A stretch of DNA of 64,000 bases from Sphingobacteriales bacterium 44-61 (GTDB taxonomy: Bacteria; Bacteroidota; Bacteroidia; Chitinophagales; Chitinophagaceae): positions 62,001-126,000 of the forward strand of contig MKTW01000003.1 of NCBI GenBank assembly GCA_001898405.1, given 5' to 3'. The notes beneath the pieces are model-generated. The model saw only the letters and a program-made list of their open reading frames with translations, was not told the DNA's origin and searched no databases. The translations under genes and the position numbers were made by a program. Below are positions 23,870 to 33,177 of the stretch, in pieces (position 1 is the first letter of the stretch; every line of letters begins with the position of its first letter).

Positions 23870-24928
23870 CTACCATCCGATCCGCTCCCCAAATTTCCCT
23901 AACCCGAAATACTGGTTCAGCGATATATTGAGGCCAAACTGGTTATACGATGTATTATTCTGGTATTGCGAGCGTGCATACCGTACCTGCAGTTTATTCA
24001 GGAGCAATGAAACGCCCATGGAAAAACCTGTGAGCCCATTGCCCGAGTTGCCGATATTCAGTTCCTTTCTGCGGAGATAATTATACCCCATAGCCAGCTC
24101 TACTTTATCACCCAGGTAAATATTGGCTGCCAGCACAAAATGCCGGAACAATTTATCAAAGCTGAATTTGCTGCTCCCATTGCCAAAGCCATTACTGTTG
24201 TTGAACACTGTATCGTTGTAGCTTAAATCAAATTGATGAAGATGATGTGCTGTAATGGAAAAACCGAAAGGGGAATTCTGCAAACGCTTGCTCAATCCTG
24301 CCTGCAGGTCAAATGGCAGATCGGACGGATCAGTGCCATCATATTTTTTCAATTGCATCCCCATATTTTTCGCCACCACGGACACAGAGAGAGCATTGGC
24401 TGTATCATGATACAAAACACCAACATCCGCCGCAATCCCGCTCGACCGGTATTGTCCATAATTTGAATGAATGAATTTGACAGTCATTCCATATTGCCAG
24501 CGTTGCAGGTAGCGCCGTGAAGCGGAGATCTGCATCACCCAATCAGTTGGCCGGAAACTGCCCAGCAAATTTCCTGCTGCATCAGTTTGCGCCAGGGTGC
24601 CATAGTTCAGGTAATTCAGCCCCCATAAAAAAGTAGTGTTGAGTTTTGCATGATGGTATCCAAGCGACAGATGATATGCATTTACACCATCATAAAAATT
24701 ATTGAACACGGTATTCATCTGCGTATGCATTGCCGGGCTAAGCAAAGCAGGATTATTGAATGCCAACCCTACATCGTTTGAGACGGATGATATATTCACC
24801 CCGCCCATCGCCGAAAGCTGGGGGGTATTGGGTAGCTTAAGGAAATTAAATACAGAATTGCCGCCCAGTGTCTGAGCCTGCAGGCTTCCGGAAAAAAACA
24901 GGAAAAATATGATAGATCTTCGTTGCAA
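23870..24928 (-). CDS. porQ: Type IX secretion system protein PorQ
   Basis: The 352-residue product has a signal peptide (to about LQAQT) and a beta-barrel of the FadL-like PorQ family: GGNSVFNFLKLPNTPQLSAMGGVNIS, then DVGLAFNNPALLS, a YDGVNAYHLSLGYHHAK strand, and FGLNISLNQYFGLGKFG near the C terminus. PorQ works in the T9SS attachment step at the outer membrane with PorU, PorV and PorZ in Porphyromonas. The gene is separate from the core T9SS genes, as is usual in this phylum. It may share a transcript with lon upstream. Confidence 0.88.
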   Translation of the reverse strand: MQRRSIIFFLFFSGSLQAQTLGGNSVFNFLKLPNTPQLSAMGGVNISSVSNDVGLAFNNPALLSPAMHTQMNTVFNNFYDGVNAYHLSLGYHHAKLNTTFLWGLNYLNYGTLAQTDAAGNLLGSFRPTDWVMQISASRRYLQRWQYGMTVKFIHSNYGQYRSSGIAADVGVLYHDTANALSVSVVAKNMGMQLKKYDGTDPSDLPFDLQAGLSKRLQNSPFGFSITAHHLHQFDLSYNDTVFNNSNGFGNGSSKFSFDKLFRHFVLAANIYLGDKVELAMGYNYLRRKELNIGNSGNGLTGFSMGVSLLLNKLQVRYARSQYQNNTSYNQFGLNISLNQYFGLGKFGERIGW

Positions 24929-24943
24929 GGATACGAAGATAAG

Positions 24944-25016
24944 CGATGGCCGTTGTTCGATGGCCGTAACACCCTAATAACACCTCAGCCATCGGCCATA
25001 CAAACATCGGCCATCG
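24944..25016. repeat. Cluster of CGATGGCC / GGCCATCG repeats between porQ and lon
   Basis: Two CGATGGCC copies (24944-24951, 24958-24965) face GCCATCGGCCAT (24989-25000) and GGCCATCG (25009-25016), giving a mixed direct and inverted repeat that can fold into a hairpin. The 24958-24986 part matches 12477-12508. Looser relatives occur at 2974-3004 and 40835-40857. Confidence 0.55.
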
Positions 25017-25022
25017 TTCTTT

Positions 25023-27425
25023 TTATACAAGCGCCAGTTCCAGCACCTGTGCCATCGTTTTCACATAATGAAACTGGATGCCTTTAATAAAGTCTGACTC
25101 TATTTCCTGCACATCCTTTTCATTCTGCCAGCAAAGAATGATCTCTTTTAATCCGGCACGTTTGGCCGCCAACACTTTTTCCTTAATACCTCCAACCGGC
25201 AACACCTGGCCACGCAGGGTTATTTCGCCTGTCATGGCAAGAAATGGTTTTACTTTTCTGCCGGTGAGTGCTGAAGCTATTGCCGTCATCATGGTAATGC
25301 CTGCACTGGGGCCGTCTTTTGGCACAGCTCCTTCAGGAACGTGTATATGGATATTCTTCTTCTCGAATAGTTTTTTATCGAGCGGGAATTTATTCGTGTT
25401 GGATTGCAGGTAAGTAAGCGCTGTGCTTGCGCTTTCCTTCATCACATTACCGAGATTCCCTGTCAGTTTCAGCTCGCCTTTTCCATCGCTCAGGCTTGCT
25501 TCTATAAACAAGATATCGCCGCCAACATAAGTCCAGGCAAGTCCAACGGCCACACCAGGGATATTAGCTGTTTTATACAGTTCATTGCTGTATCTCGGTT
25601 TACCCAATATCTTTTCAATATCTTCTCCTGTAAGCGTGGGCTTCAGTTTACCTTTCATGGCCAGTTGCCTGGCCTGGTAACGCATCACGGATGCTATTTG
25701 CCGGTCCAGTTCACGGACACCGCTTTCGCGGGTATAGTCCTGTATCATTTTTTCCAGCACCTTATCACTGATCTTGAAATTGGTGCTTTTCAACCCATGC
25801 AGTTCTTTCTGGCGGGGGAATAAATGACGCTTGGCGATCTCCACTTTTTCTTCCACGGCATAGCCGCTGAGATCAATGATCTCCAGCCTGTCGCGCAGAG
25901 CCGGTTGAATGTTCTGGATATTATTGGCTGTGGCTATGAACAGTACTTTGCTGAGATCATATTCCAGTTCAAGATAATTATCATAGAAAGTATTGTTCTG
26001 CTCAGGATCCAGCACTTCCAGCAAGGCACTGCTGGGATCGCCCCTGAAATCATTGCCTACTTTATCTATCTCATCCAGTATCATCACCGGGTTGGAAGTT
26101 TTTACTTTCCGCAGCGATTGAAGAATGCGGCCGGGCATAGCACCGATATAGGTTTTCCGGTGACCGCGTATCTCGCTTTCGTCGTGCATGCCGCCAAGGC
26201 TGAGACGCACGTACTTGCGGCCAATAGCATTGGCAATGCTGCGCCCAAGGGATGTTTTGCCAATACCGGGAGGGCCAACAAAGCAAAGGATCGGGCTTTT
26301 CATATCACCTTTCAGTTTCAGCACAGCGAGGTATTCCAGTATGCGTTCTTTGATCTTGTTCATACCGAAATGATCTATATCGAGCGTCTTCTTCGCTTTT
26401 TTAAGATCATAGGAATCTTCCGTGGTTTCATCCCAGGGAAGATCGAGCATAAGATCGATATGATTATACACTACTGAGTAATCAGGTGTGGAAGGGTGCA
26501 TCCGCTCCAGTTTTTCAACTCCCTTCTTAAAAGCTTCTTTTGCAGCAGCAGGCCATTTTTTTGTTTCAGCCTTTTTCTGCATTTCTTTTACCTCCTGTGC
26601 ATTGGAATCACCACCCAACTCTTCCTTAATGCTTTTCAATTGCTGCTGAAGAAAGTATTCCCGCTGTTGTTTGTCGAGCTCAGTCCTCGTTTTGGTAGTG
26701 ACTTTATTTTTCAGTTCTGCGAACTGCAATTCCTTTTGCAGCAATTGCATCAGTATATCTGCACGTTCCCGGATATTATTTATTTCCAGCAGCCTTTGTT
26801 TTTCGCCGATCTCTGTATTCAGGTTACTGGATACAAAGTGGATCAGGAAAGATGGGTTTTCGATATTCTTTAAAATGATCGATGCTTCAGTGGGAATATT
26901 AGGAGAAAGCTGGATGATCTCTGTTGCGAGGTCTTTGATATTGGAAACATAAGCGTCAAAATCCCCATCTTTCGGCAGTTCGTCTTCTTCCAGTTTTTGT
27001 ATCCTGGCTTTGAAATAAGGAATTTCTGCAACGATGGCCTGAATGGAGAAACGGCTTTTGCCCTGGATGATAATAGTGGTGCCTCCATCGGGCATCTTGA
27101 TCTGCTTCACTATTTTGGCCACTGTGCCCACGTTCTCCAGGTCTTTTACGGTGGGGTCTTCCACAGAGCTGTCTTTCTGTGCTACCACTCCAATCAGTTT
27201 GCCGGCCTTATAGGCATCATTCACGGCATTGATGCTCTTGTCGCGCCCCACGGTAATAGGCAGCACGACGCCGGGAAATAAAACAGTGTTCCGCAAAGGC
27301 AGAAGGGCTATTTCATCCGGTATTTCTACCGCATTGGTATCTTCCTGTTCGCTCTCGTTCAGTGGAATTATTGGTAAAAAATCCATTTCGTCTTCGGGTC
27401 GCAATAAAAATTTTTCAAAACTCAT
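25023..27425 (-). CDS. lon: ATP-dependent protease Lon
   Basis: The 800-residue protein has the full LonA plan. An N-terminal substrate domain (LPLRNTVLFPGVVLPI) leads into a coiled-coil region (REYFLQQQLKSIKEELGG), an AAA+ module with Walker A GPPGIGKTS at 384-392 and Walker B VMILDEIDKVG, and a C-terminal protease domain with catalytic Ser707 (PKDGPSAG) and Lys748 (GGIKEKVLAAKRAG). It degrades misfolded and regulatory proteins in the cytoplasm. The ATG at 27425 is chosen; a TTG seven codons earlier is possible. No recognisable heat-shock operator is seen upstream. Confidence 0.97.
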   Translation of the reverse strand: MSFEKFLLRPEDEMDFLPIIPLNESEQEDTNAVEIPDEIALLPLRNTVLFPGVVLPITVGRDKSINAVNDAYKAGKLIGVVAQKDSSVEDPTVKDLENVGTVAKIVKQIKMPDGGTTIIIQGKSRFSIQAIVAEIPYFKARIQKLEEDELPKDGDFDAYVSNIKDLATEIIQLSPNIPTEASIILKNIENPSFLIHFVSSNLNTEIGEKQRLLEINNIRERADILMQLLQKELQFAELKNKVTTKTRTELDKQQREYFLQQQLKSIKEELGGDSNAQEVKEMQKKAETKKWPAAAKEAFKKGVEKLERMHPSTPDYSVVYNHIDLMLDLPWDETTEDSYDLKKAKKTLDIDHFGMNKIKERILEYLAVLKLKGDMKSPILCFVGPPGIGKTSLGRSIANAIGRKYVRLSLGGMHDESEIRGHRKTYIGAMPGRILQSLRKVKTSNPVMILDEIDKVGNDFRGDPSSALLEVLDPEQNNTFYDNYLELEYDLSKVLFIATANNIQNIQPALRDRLEIIDLSGYAVEEKVEIAKRHLFPRQKELHGLKSTNFKISDKVLEKMIQDYTRESGVRELDRQIASVMRYQARQLAMKGKLKPTLTGEDIEKILGKPRYSNELYKTANIPGVAVGLAWTYVGGDILFIEASLSDGKGELKLTGNLGNVMKESASTALTYLQSNTNKFPLDKKLFEKKNIHIHVPEGAVPKDGPSAGITMMTAIASALTGRKVKPFLAMTGEITLRGQVLPVGGIKEKVLAAKRAGLKEIILCWQNEKDVQEIESDFIKGIQFHYVKTMAQVLELALV

Positions 27426-27570
27426 AATCAGATCTTCTTTAGACAATGTGTCATCCTCCCGGACCGGATGGTAAAAATAAACCGGGAAAGTATGTTGTCA
27501 AGTATCATGCCGCCGGAAAAGGACTGCCAAACCTGGTATAACCCAGGGTATTTTATTTTCAGTCCCGCCA

Positions 27571-27647
27571 AAAAAGGAACCGGTAAGGCGATAGGCCGAA
27601 AAGTACAGCAAATCCTGCTGTTTTTCCAATCCTATCGCCTTACCGGT
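27571..27647 (-). terminator. Long hairpin terminator for the outer-membrane barrel gene
   Basis: Read on the minus strand, 27647-27631 pairs perfectly over 17 bases with 27595-27579 (ACCGGTAAGGCGATAGG on the plus strand) and is followed by CC and a T run at 27576-27571. An inner stem ACAGCA/TGCTGT closes part of the loop. The outer core ACCGGTAAGGCG is shared with the palindrome at 37731-37794. Confidence 0.7.
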
Positions 27648-27668
27648 CCAAAAAAACCCGGTACCCGG

Positions 27669-28259
27669 TTATAAAGCGAATCCGAGAGACACCTGGAATC
27701 CCTGGTTTTTCCACTTGTCCTGGTTGTCAATATCATTGATATCTTTCAGACCGACTATGTAACGGCCGCTGATCCGGAGAGCGCTCAGATTAAGTTGTAC
27801 GCCGCCGATCATGGCAAAATCCCCGTCGCTGAACGCCTTTCCTCCATTCTGCAATAAAGTTCTGCTTTGGTCCATCAGGATGCTGAATTGCGGGCCAGCC
27901 TGCAGGCTCAGGAAATTCCCGATCAGTTTATAATTAAGCAGGATCGGGATGGAGAGATAATTGAGTTTTACTTTGCTCTGATCGGAATTAAAAATGTTTT
28001 GATAAACGTGATTCATGTTACTGTCAACTGTAGTGCTGTATTGGTTGAACAATACTTCGGGCTGCAGTCCGAATTTTTGACCCAGCCCTATTTCTGCAAA
28101 GGCGCCGAGATGGTAGCCATAGGAAAACTTGTCTTTGAATGAATGACCATCCACTTTGGTAATATTGGCGCCTCCTTTAAAGCCAATATGAAATTGCGCC
28201 ATCAGGGATGATGATACAAACATGGCCGCCAATAGCGGTAACAGGAATTTTGCTTTCAT
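27669..28259 (-). CDS. Outer-membrane beta-barrel protein (PorT/OMP_b-brl family)
   Basis: A signal peptide ends with SLMAQ (residue 22). The remaining 174 residues alternate hydrophobic strands as in eight-stranded barrels: FHIGFKGGANITKVDG at the start, YHLGAFAEIGLGQKFGLQPEVLFNQ, KLNYLSIPILLNYKLIGNFLSLQAGPQFS, and a C-terminal strand GFQVSLGFAL ending in an aromatic/hydrophobic residue. This fits the PorT-like barrel family common in Bacteroidota. The size is typical. A specific role cannot be told. A terminator follows at 27571-27647. Confidence 0.85.
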   Translation of the reverse strand: MKAKFLLPLLAAMFVSSSLMAQFHIGFKGGANITKVDGHSFKDKFSYGYHLGAFAEIGLGQKFGLQPEVLFNQYSTTVDSNMNHVYQNIFNSDQSKVKLNYLSIPILLNYKLIGNFLSLQAGPQFSILMDQSRTLLQNGGKAFSDGDFAMIGGVQLNLSALRISGRYIVGLKDINDIDNQDKWKNQGFQVSLGFAL

Positions 28260-28552
28260 ACTTTTTTATTTTTTGTTTCAAAAAGTCAAGGATGATGCCA
28301 TCCAGGAACGCCCGTTGTTAAATAAGCTGTAATGATGTGTAAAACAGTTTTTCCGATACTGTTATTGCCAGATGAGTGTGAAGGTTTATTTAAAACGACT
28401 GTTGAAGTGACAACAATTCTGAAAGAAGGAACCCCTATCGATGGAAAAGTTAAAGTGTATTAACATGGAAAATGCTTATGAACAGCAAGGGGCTTATGTA
28501 TAATAAAAGTTACACCAACTCCTATTCTTATATTTACTGAAAACAACTACGC

Positions 28553-29164
28553 GTGTCAAAATCTTTAAGCCGAACCAAAATCGATCGAATATTCCGTCTC
28601 GGATTTAAGTTGGCTTATCAAACAAAAGGCAAGAGAAAAAAATGGGAGGAGATCTTTGCTCTATGGTACACTGCTGCAAAAGGGGGGCACAAACGAGCAC
28701 AATTTTATCTGGGCACCTGCTATGATCATGGGATGGGAACGAACAGGAACACTAAGGAGGCACTTAAGTGGTACCGGCAGGCGGCCAGGCAAGGACACAT
28801 GGAAAGTCAATATAATCTGGGCTTCTTTTACCGGGAAGGGGAAGTCGTAAAACAAAATTATAAAAAAGCCATGTACTGGTTTAGCTTGTCTGCTATGCAA
28901 GGAGACACAGAAGCACAACGGGATTTGGGCTACTCTTATTTTTATGGCAACGGTGTTAAGCCTGACCAGGTAAAAGCGGTTTATTGGTATAAAAAAGCAG
29001 CCGCTAAATTCGATTCAAAAGCTTTATATAATCTCGGTCTTTGTTATAAATATGGAGAAGGCGTGAAACAATCAAACAGATGGGCAATACACTACTTTAC
29101 TAAAGCAGCAGAAGCTGGGCATAGAAGCGCCAGGAAAAATTTGAACCTCATACTAAATGAATAA
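28553..29164 (+). CDS. Sel1-repeat (TPR-like) protein
   Basis: The GTG at 28553 is the only plausible start. After about 30 basic residues there are five tandem Sel1 repeats of 36 residues. They are marked by A..YLG.CY..G.G....KEA..W...A: AQFYLGTCYDHGMGTNRNTK, SQYNLGFFYREGEVVKQNYK, AQRDLGYSYFYGNGVKPDQV, ALYNLGLCYKYGEGVKQSNR. There is no signal peptide. Sel1 proteins act as binding scaffolds, in some bacteria in regulation or signalling. The start is preceded by 293 bases without a convincing gene. Base use is AT-richer than neighbours, so transfer is possible but not proven. Confidence 0.85.
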   Translation: MSKSLSRTKIDRIFRLGFKLAYQTKGKRKKWEEIFALWYTAAKGGHKRAQFYLGTCYDHGMGTNRNTKEALKWYRQAARQGHMESQYNLGFFYREGEVVKQNYKKAMYWFSLSAMQGDTEAQRDLGYSYFYGNGVKPDQVKAVYWYKKAAAKFDSKALYNLGLCYKYGEGVKQSNRWAIHYFTKAAEAGHRSARKNLNLILNE

Positions 29165-29174
29165 TACCGGATTG

Positions 29175-29203
29175 CTCCTTAGGCTTTTCGAAGCTGTAAG
29201 GAG
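29175..29203. other. Imperfect hairpin between convergent genes
   Basis: CTCCTTA (29175-29181) pairs with TAAGGAG (29197-29203) and GCTT (29183-29186) with AAGC (29191-29194). No T run follows, so terminator function is uncertain. Confidence 0.3.
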
Positions 29204-29234
29204 TGGGCTCAAGGGAGCGCTATACCGCATAATT

Positions 29235-30485
29235 TTAAGCTAACTCAATCACCGTAATTTCCGGTAATATCCCCACTCTTCCCGGGTAGCCAATAAAACC
29301 ATAACCCCGGTTTACATACAATTTCTGTTTGCCTTCTTCATACAAGCCAGCCCATTGCCTGTATACATATTGTACGGGACTCCATTTGAAGCCTGGCAGC
29401 TCCACGCCGAATTGCATACCGTGTGTATGACCTGCAAGCATCAGGTCCACATCTGTATATGATTTCCGTACTTCGGCATCCCAGTGAGAGGGATCATGGC
29501 TCATCAATATTTTAAAAGGATAAATATCTGTTCCCGCATGCGCTTTTTTCATATCGCCATATTTGGGAAAATTTGCTTTACTGCTCCAGTTCTCAATTCC
29601 CAGCAAAGCGATCGTATCATTTCCTTTCTGAAAACTGACGTGTTCATTCATCAGCAAACGCCAACCAAGTTCAGCATGCACCTGTTTAAGCCGTTCGAGA
29701 TTCGCTTTTTTTTCTTCAGGGCTGCCCCATTCCATATAATCGCCATAATCATGATTGCCCAGGGTGGAATAAACCCCCATTGGTGCATTCAATTGATTGA
29801 ACACATCCATATAATCTTCCATCTCATCCGCTTTATTGTTCACCAGGTCGCCGGTGAAAAGAATGAGGTCAGGTTTTTCCTTCATTATTTTTTCAACGCC
29901 TTTCTTCACCGCTTTTTTGTCGGTAAAGCTGCCGGAATGGATATCCGAGATATGAATGACCTTTAATCCTTTGAAAGAAGACGGAAGATTTTCAAATGCC
30001 AGCGATATCCTTTTAAGCTGGTACTTGTATTTATTTCCAAACCCATATATCAGGGAGCCAAACAATCCTCCGCCTACCAGCATGCCTGTCCATGACAGGA
30101 AAACAGAGCGGGTGATCTTTTCACCTTGCTGCAGTGTTTCACCTTCGGTATTGGAAAAGAACAATTTACCGGCAACCCACTGTATACCTCTCCTGATATC
30201 ATCGATCAGGAAAAATACGGCGGCGAGTACTTTTGCGAAGAAAATACCGGCGATTATGGCAAAAATGGTACTGCGGGCCAGTTTGGACTGGTGATCAAAA
30301 TGCAGGTAAGGCAGGAGGAGGAGGAGGAGGATAGCCCCGGCAGAAAGCACCCAATAGCCATAATGAATGATCATACGGGTCCGGGAGCCGGCAGAGGCGC
30401 TTATCACTTTTACAGCCTGGTACACATAAAAATCGAGCAGCACCATGAAACCGATCAAAATCCACCAAAAAGGAGAGTTTCGCAT
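29235..30485 (-). CDS. Membrane-anchored metallophosphoesterase
   Basis: Four N-terminal membrane helices (about residues 5-25, 42-62, 72-95 and 130-150) precede a calcineurin-like phosphoesterase domain. All metal motifs are present: ISDIHSGSF, FTGDLVNNK, TLGNHDYGDY, LMSHDP and LAGHTHGMQFG. These match the YkuE/UDP-2,3-diacylglucosamine-type membrane enzymes, which act at the membrane surface; the substrate is not known. A run of six leucine codons near residue 58 corresponds to an AGG trinucleotide repeat at 30313-30330 on the plus strand. The gene is divergent from parA. Confidence 0.9.
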   Translation of the reverse strand: MRNSPFWWILIGFMVLLDFYVYQAVKVISASAGSRTRMIIHYGYWVLSAGAILLLLLLPYLHFDHQSKLARSTIFAIIAGIFFAKVLAAVFFLIDDIRRGIQWVAGKLFFSNTEGETLQQGEKITRSVFLSWTGMLVGGGLFGSLIYGFGNKYKYQLKRISLAFENLPSSFKGLKVIHISDIHSGSFTDKKAVKKGVEKIMKEKPDLILFTGDLVNNKADEMEDYMDVFNQLNAPMGVYSTLGNHDYGDYMEWGSPEEKKANLERLKQVHAELGWRLLMNEHVSFQKGNDTIALLGIENWSSKANFPKYGDMKKAHAGTDIYPFKILMSHDPSHWDAEVRKSYTDVDLMLAGHTHGMQFGVELPGFKWSPVQYVYRQWAGLYEEGKQKLYVNRGYGFIGYPGRVGILPEITVIELA

Positions 30486-30641
30486 AGTTAAGCTTCAAAA
30501 TTAAAGATCAGGACTTTACGGATAGTTTTTTGCTGAACACTTATTTTTGCCGGATAGTTCACGAAATGGGCAAAACTAAATTTTGCGGTCTACCCTTCAG
30601 ACGGCAATTTTACCCTGAACAAAACAATCTGGAATATCCTT

Positions 30642-31445
30642 ATGGCAAGAATCATTGGTGTGGCAAATCAAAAAGGGGGTGTAGGTAAAACTACGACAGC
30701 TATCAACCTGGCTGCCAGTTTTGCCGTGCTGGAATACAAGACCCTGCTGGTGGATGGTGATCCGCAGGCCAACAGCACTACAGGTGTTGGTTTTGACCTG
30801 CATAATGTTACCCAAAGCCTGTATGATTGCATGGTGAACCAGGCACAGGCAAAAGACGTGATCCTGAAATCAGAGATTCCCTATCTTGACCTGCTGCCTT
30901 CGCATATCGACCTCGTAGGTGCGGAAATTGAGATGATCAATTATCCCAACCGCGAAACCGTATTAAAAAACATGCTCGATGCGGTGAGGAATGAATATGA
31001 TTTTATTATCATCGATTGTTCCCCTTCGCTGGGCCTGATTACGGTAAATGCCCTCACTGCCGCCGATTCGGTGGTGGTGCCGGTGCAATGCGAGTTCTTT
31101 GCCCTGGAAGGGCTTGGCAAGCTGCTTAACACGATCAAGATCGTGCAAAGCCGGCTGAATACGGCGTTGGTGATCGAAGGCATCCTGATGACGATGTACG
31201 ACGGAAGGCTCCGCCTCTGCAACCAGGTAGTGAGTGAAGTGCGCCGCCATTTTGACGATATGGTATTCAGCACTATCATTCACCGTAATGCCCGCCTGGC
31301 CGAAGCGCCCAGTGTAGGCAAACCTGTGATCCTGTATGATGCGCCAAGCAAGGGTTCCATGAATTATCTGAACCTTGCCAAAGAGATCCTGCAGAAGAAC
31401 GATATGACGAAGATCAAAAATGATGAACGAGTGCTGGAAATATAG
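30642..31445 (+). CDS. parA: Chromosome-partitioning ATPase ParA (Soj)
   Basis: The 267-residue protein is a chromosomal ParA. The deviant Walker A is [11 protein letters not shown] (residues 9-19), Walker A' is [14 protein letters not shown], and Walker B is [11 protein letters not shown]. It binds DNA as an ATP dimer and positions origin regions with ParB. It lacks the N-terminal helix-turn-helix of plasmid ParA proteins, as expected for a chromosomal copy. parB follows after a 75-base gap carrying a repeat element, then DUF5683 and dapB, an order conserved in the phylum. A TATTTTTG box at 30542-30549 may be the promoter -7 element. Confidence 0.95.
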   Translation: MARIIGVANQKGGVGKTTTAINLAASFAVLEYKTLLVDGDPQANSTTGVGFDLHNVTQSLYDCMVNQAQAKDVILKSEIPYLDLLPSHIDLVGAEIEMINYPNRETVLKNMLDAVRNEYDFIIIDCSPSLGLITVNALTAADSVVVPVQCEFFALEGLGKLLNTIKIVQSRLNTALVIEGILMTMYDGRLRLCNQVVSEVRRHFDDMVFSTIIHRNARLAEAPSVGKPVILYDAPSKGSMNYLNLAKEILQKNDMTKIKNDERVLEI

Positions 31446-31470
31446 CCCGCTTTCGATAAGCTTACGCTTG

Positions 31471-31492
31471 CGCCGAAGCTACAGCGTAGGAG
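31471..31492. repeat. Repeat element between parA and parB, related to the icd leader arms
   Basis: CGCCGAAGCTACAGCGTAGG followed by AG matches the icd-leader arm sequence (CGCCGTAGCTTTAGCGAAGGAG) at 18 of 22 positions. It sits in the short gap between two co-transcribed genes and may affect message stability or be a mobile repeat relic. Confidence 0.45.
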
Positions 31493-31520
31493 CACGGCGG
31501 ATAAAAACTGCAAACCATCC

Positions 31521-32438
31521 ATGACGACCCCTAAACAGAACAAAGAAGCTCTTGGCAAAGGAATCCGTTCCCTGCTGCAGGGCATAGACAGCGACCTGAA
31601 AACAGGTGCAGGAAATCTGAAGCCCGCTGTGGTGGAAACCGCAACTGCCACCAACCGCATCCCGGTTGAACAGGTAGAACCCAACCCCAAACAACCCCGC
31701 CGTGATTTTGATGAGCAGGCATTGAAAGAATTGTCTGAATCCATCAAGCTGCATGATATCATCCAGCCCATTACTGTTTCCAAACTGCCTTCCGGCAAAT
31801 ACCGCCTTATATCAGGGGAACGCCGCTGGCGTGCCTCCAAAATGGCCGGTCTTAAAGATATACCCGCTTATGTGCGCCAGGCCAATGATGCTGAATTGCT
31901 GGAACTGGCCCTGCTGGAAAACCTGCAACGTGAAGACCTGAATGCCATGGAAGTGGCATTAAGCTATAAACGGATGATGGAAGAGCTCAGCTACACACAG
32001 GAACAGGTGGCTGAAAGAATGGGAAAGGACCGCAGCACTGTGGCCAATTTTATCCGCCTGCTCAAACTACCTCCCGATATACAACTGGCCGTGCGCAGCG
32101 GTGAACTCAGCATGGGGCATGCACGTGCACTTATCAATGTGGACACAGTAGACAAGCAATTGTACATCTACAAAGAAATAAAAGCCAAAAACCTGTCTGT
32201 AAGACAAACAGAGGCCCTTGTACGAAATATGTACAAACAGGGCGGCGCTGTTAAAAAAACAACAAAAAACACCCTTCCATCGGCTTACCAGAAAATTGAA
32301 GATAACTTAGCCACCCATTTCAGCACCCGCGTAAAGCTGAAGCATAGCCGGAATGGCAGCGGGCAGATCACCATTGATTATTATTCCCAGGAAGAGCTGA
32401 ATAAACTGCTCCACCAGATGGATATCAAAATAGGATGA
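31521..32438 (+). CDS. parB: Chromosome-partitioning protein ParB (CTPase)
   Basis: The 305-residue protein has the usual ParB order. An N-terminal basic tail starts LGKGIRSLLQG, which resembles the ParA-stimulating peptide. The CTP-binding region has NPKQPRRDFDEQALKELSESI and SGERRWRASKMAG, followed by the helix-turn-helix region (YTQEQVAERMGKDRSTVANFIRLL) and a C-terminal dimerisation domain (EDNLATHFSTRVKLKH). It binds parS, clamps and slides on DNA using CTP, and works with ParA. No parS palindrome (TGTTtCACGTGaAACA type) was seen nearby. Confidence 0.95.
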   Translation: MTTPKQNKEALGKGIRSLLQGIDSDLKTGAGNLKPAVVETATATNRIPVEQVEPNPKQPRRDFDEQALKELSESIKLHDIIQPITVSKLPSGKYRLISGERRWRASKMAGLKDIPAYVRQANDAELLELALLENLQREDLNAMEVALSYKRMMEELSYTQEQVAERMGKDRSTVANFIRLLKLPPDIQLAVRSGELSMGHARALINVDTVDKQLYIYKEIKAKNLSVRQTEALVRNMYKQGGAVKKTTKNTLPSAYQKIEDNLATHFSTRVKLKHSRNGSGQITIDYYSQEELNKLLHQMDIKIG

Positions 32439-32464
32439 TAGCGGGAATAAGCAATATGTAGAAA

Positions 32465-33130
32465 ATGAGGAATAAGACATTTTACAGGATCTCGCTTTTA
32501 TTACCGGTATGCTTAATTCTTATACCTTGCTTTTCCATTGCTCAGGTAACCGATTCTACAGAAGCAAAACCTGCACTGGCAGTAATAGATACCATCAATC
32601 CTAATCCGCCGGCAAAAAAAGTAAGGATCTACAACCCTGGTAAAGCAGCGCTGCGTTCGGCGATCGTTCCCGGCCTCGGGCAGATATACAACCGTAAATA
32701 CTGGAAAGTGCCTATCGTGTATGGTGCGCTGGGAACCACAGCTGGTATTTTCATTTATAATCTTCAGTGGTACAAGCGTACACGCTATGCTTATAAAGCG
32801 GTAGTGGATACTACCGGTGCTGCATGGCCGGATATTTATCCCGATCTGCAGTTCTTAGTTGATCGCAAAGACGCACAGAACCTTTCTTATCTGCGCGATC
32901 AATACCGCCGCGATATTGATTACTCCGCTGTATTCTTCCTCATCTTTTGGGGGCTTAATGTGGTAGATGCTGCTGTGGATGCGCATCTGAAAGGCTTTGA
33001 CGTAAGCCCTGATCTCACACTTCATGTAAAACCGACCCTGAGCCAGATGGCATTTACGAATGGCCCTGCACTAAGCTTTGTTTTTGATATTGGAAAAAAG
33101 AAACCGGCTTTAGTGACGTCGAGGTTTTGA
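32465..33130 (+). CDS. DUF5683 membrane protein
   Basis: A signal peptide (ending SIAQV, near residue 28) is followed by a proline-rich linker and the DUF5683 block: NPGKAALRSAIVPGLGQIYNRKYWKVPIVYGAL, then hydrophobic segments IFIYNLQWY and YSAVFFLIFWGLNVVDAAVDAHLKGFDVS. Function is unknown. It is conserved in Bacteroidota between parB and dapB, as here, with 26 bases after parB. It may act at the envelope; that is inference. Confidence 0.88.
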   Translation: MRNKTFYRISLLLPVCLILIPCFSIAQVTDSTEAKPALAVIDTINPNPPAKKVRIYNPGKAALRSAIVPGLGQIYNRKYWKVPIVYGALGTTAGIFIYNLQWYKRTRYAYKAVVDTTGAAWPDIYPDLQFLVDRKDAQNLSYLRDQYRRDIDYSAVFFLIFWGLNVVDAAVDAHLKGFDVSPDLTLHVKPTLSQMAFTNGPALSFVFDIGKKKPALVTSRF

Positions 33131-33177
33131 CTGATAACCGATGTTCGAATGGTAAATGCACAACGCCCAACGTTCTC

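Noticed and set aside
28441-28503. 20-codon ATG frame in the gap before the Sel1-repeat gene
   Set aside because: No conserved motif, no overlap or terminator context to support it, unlike the trp leader.
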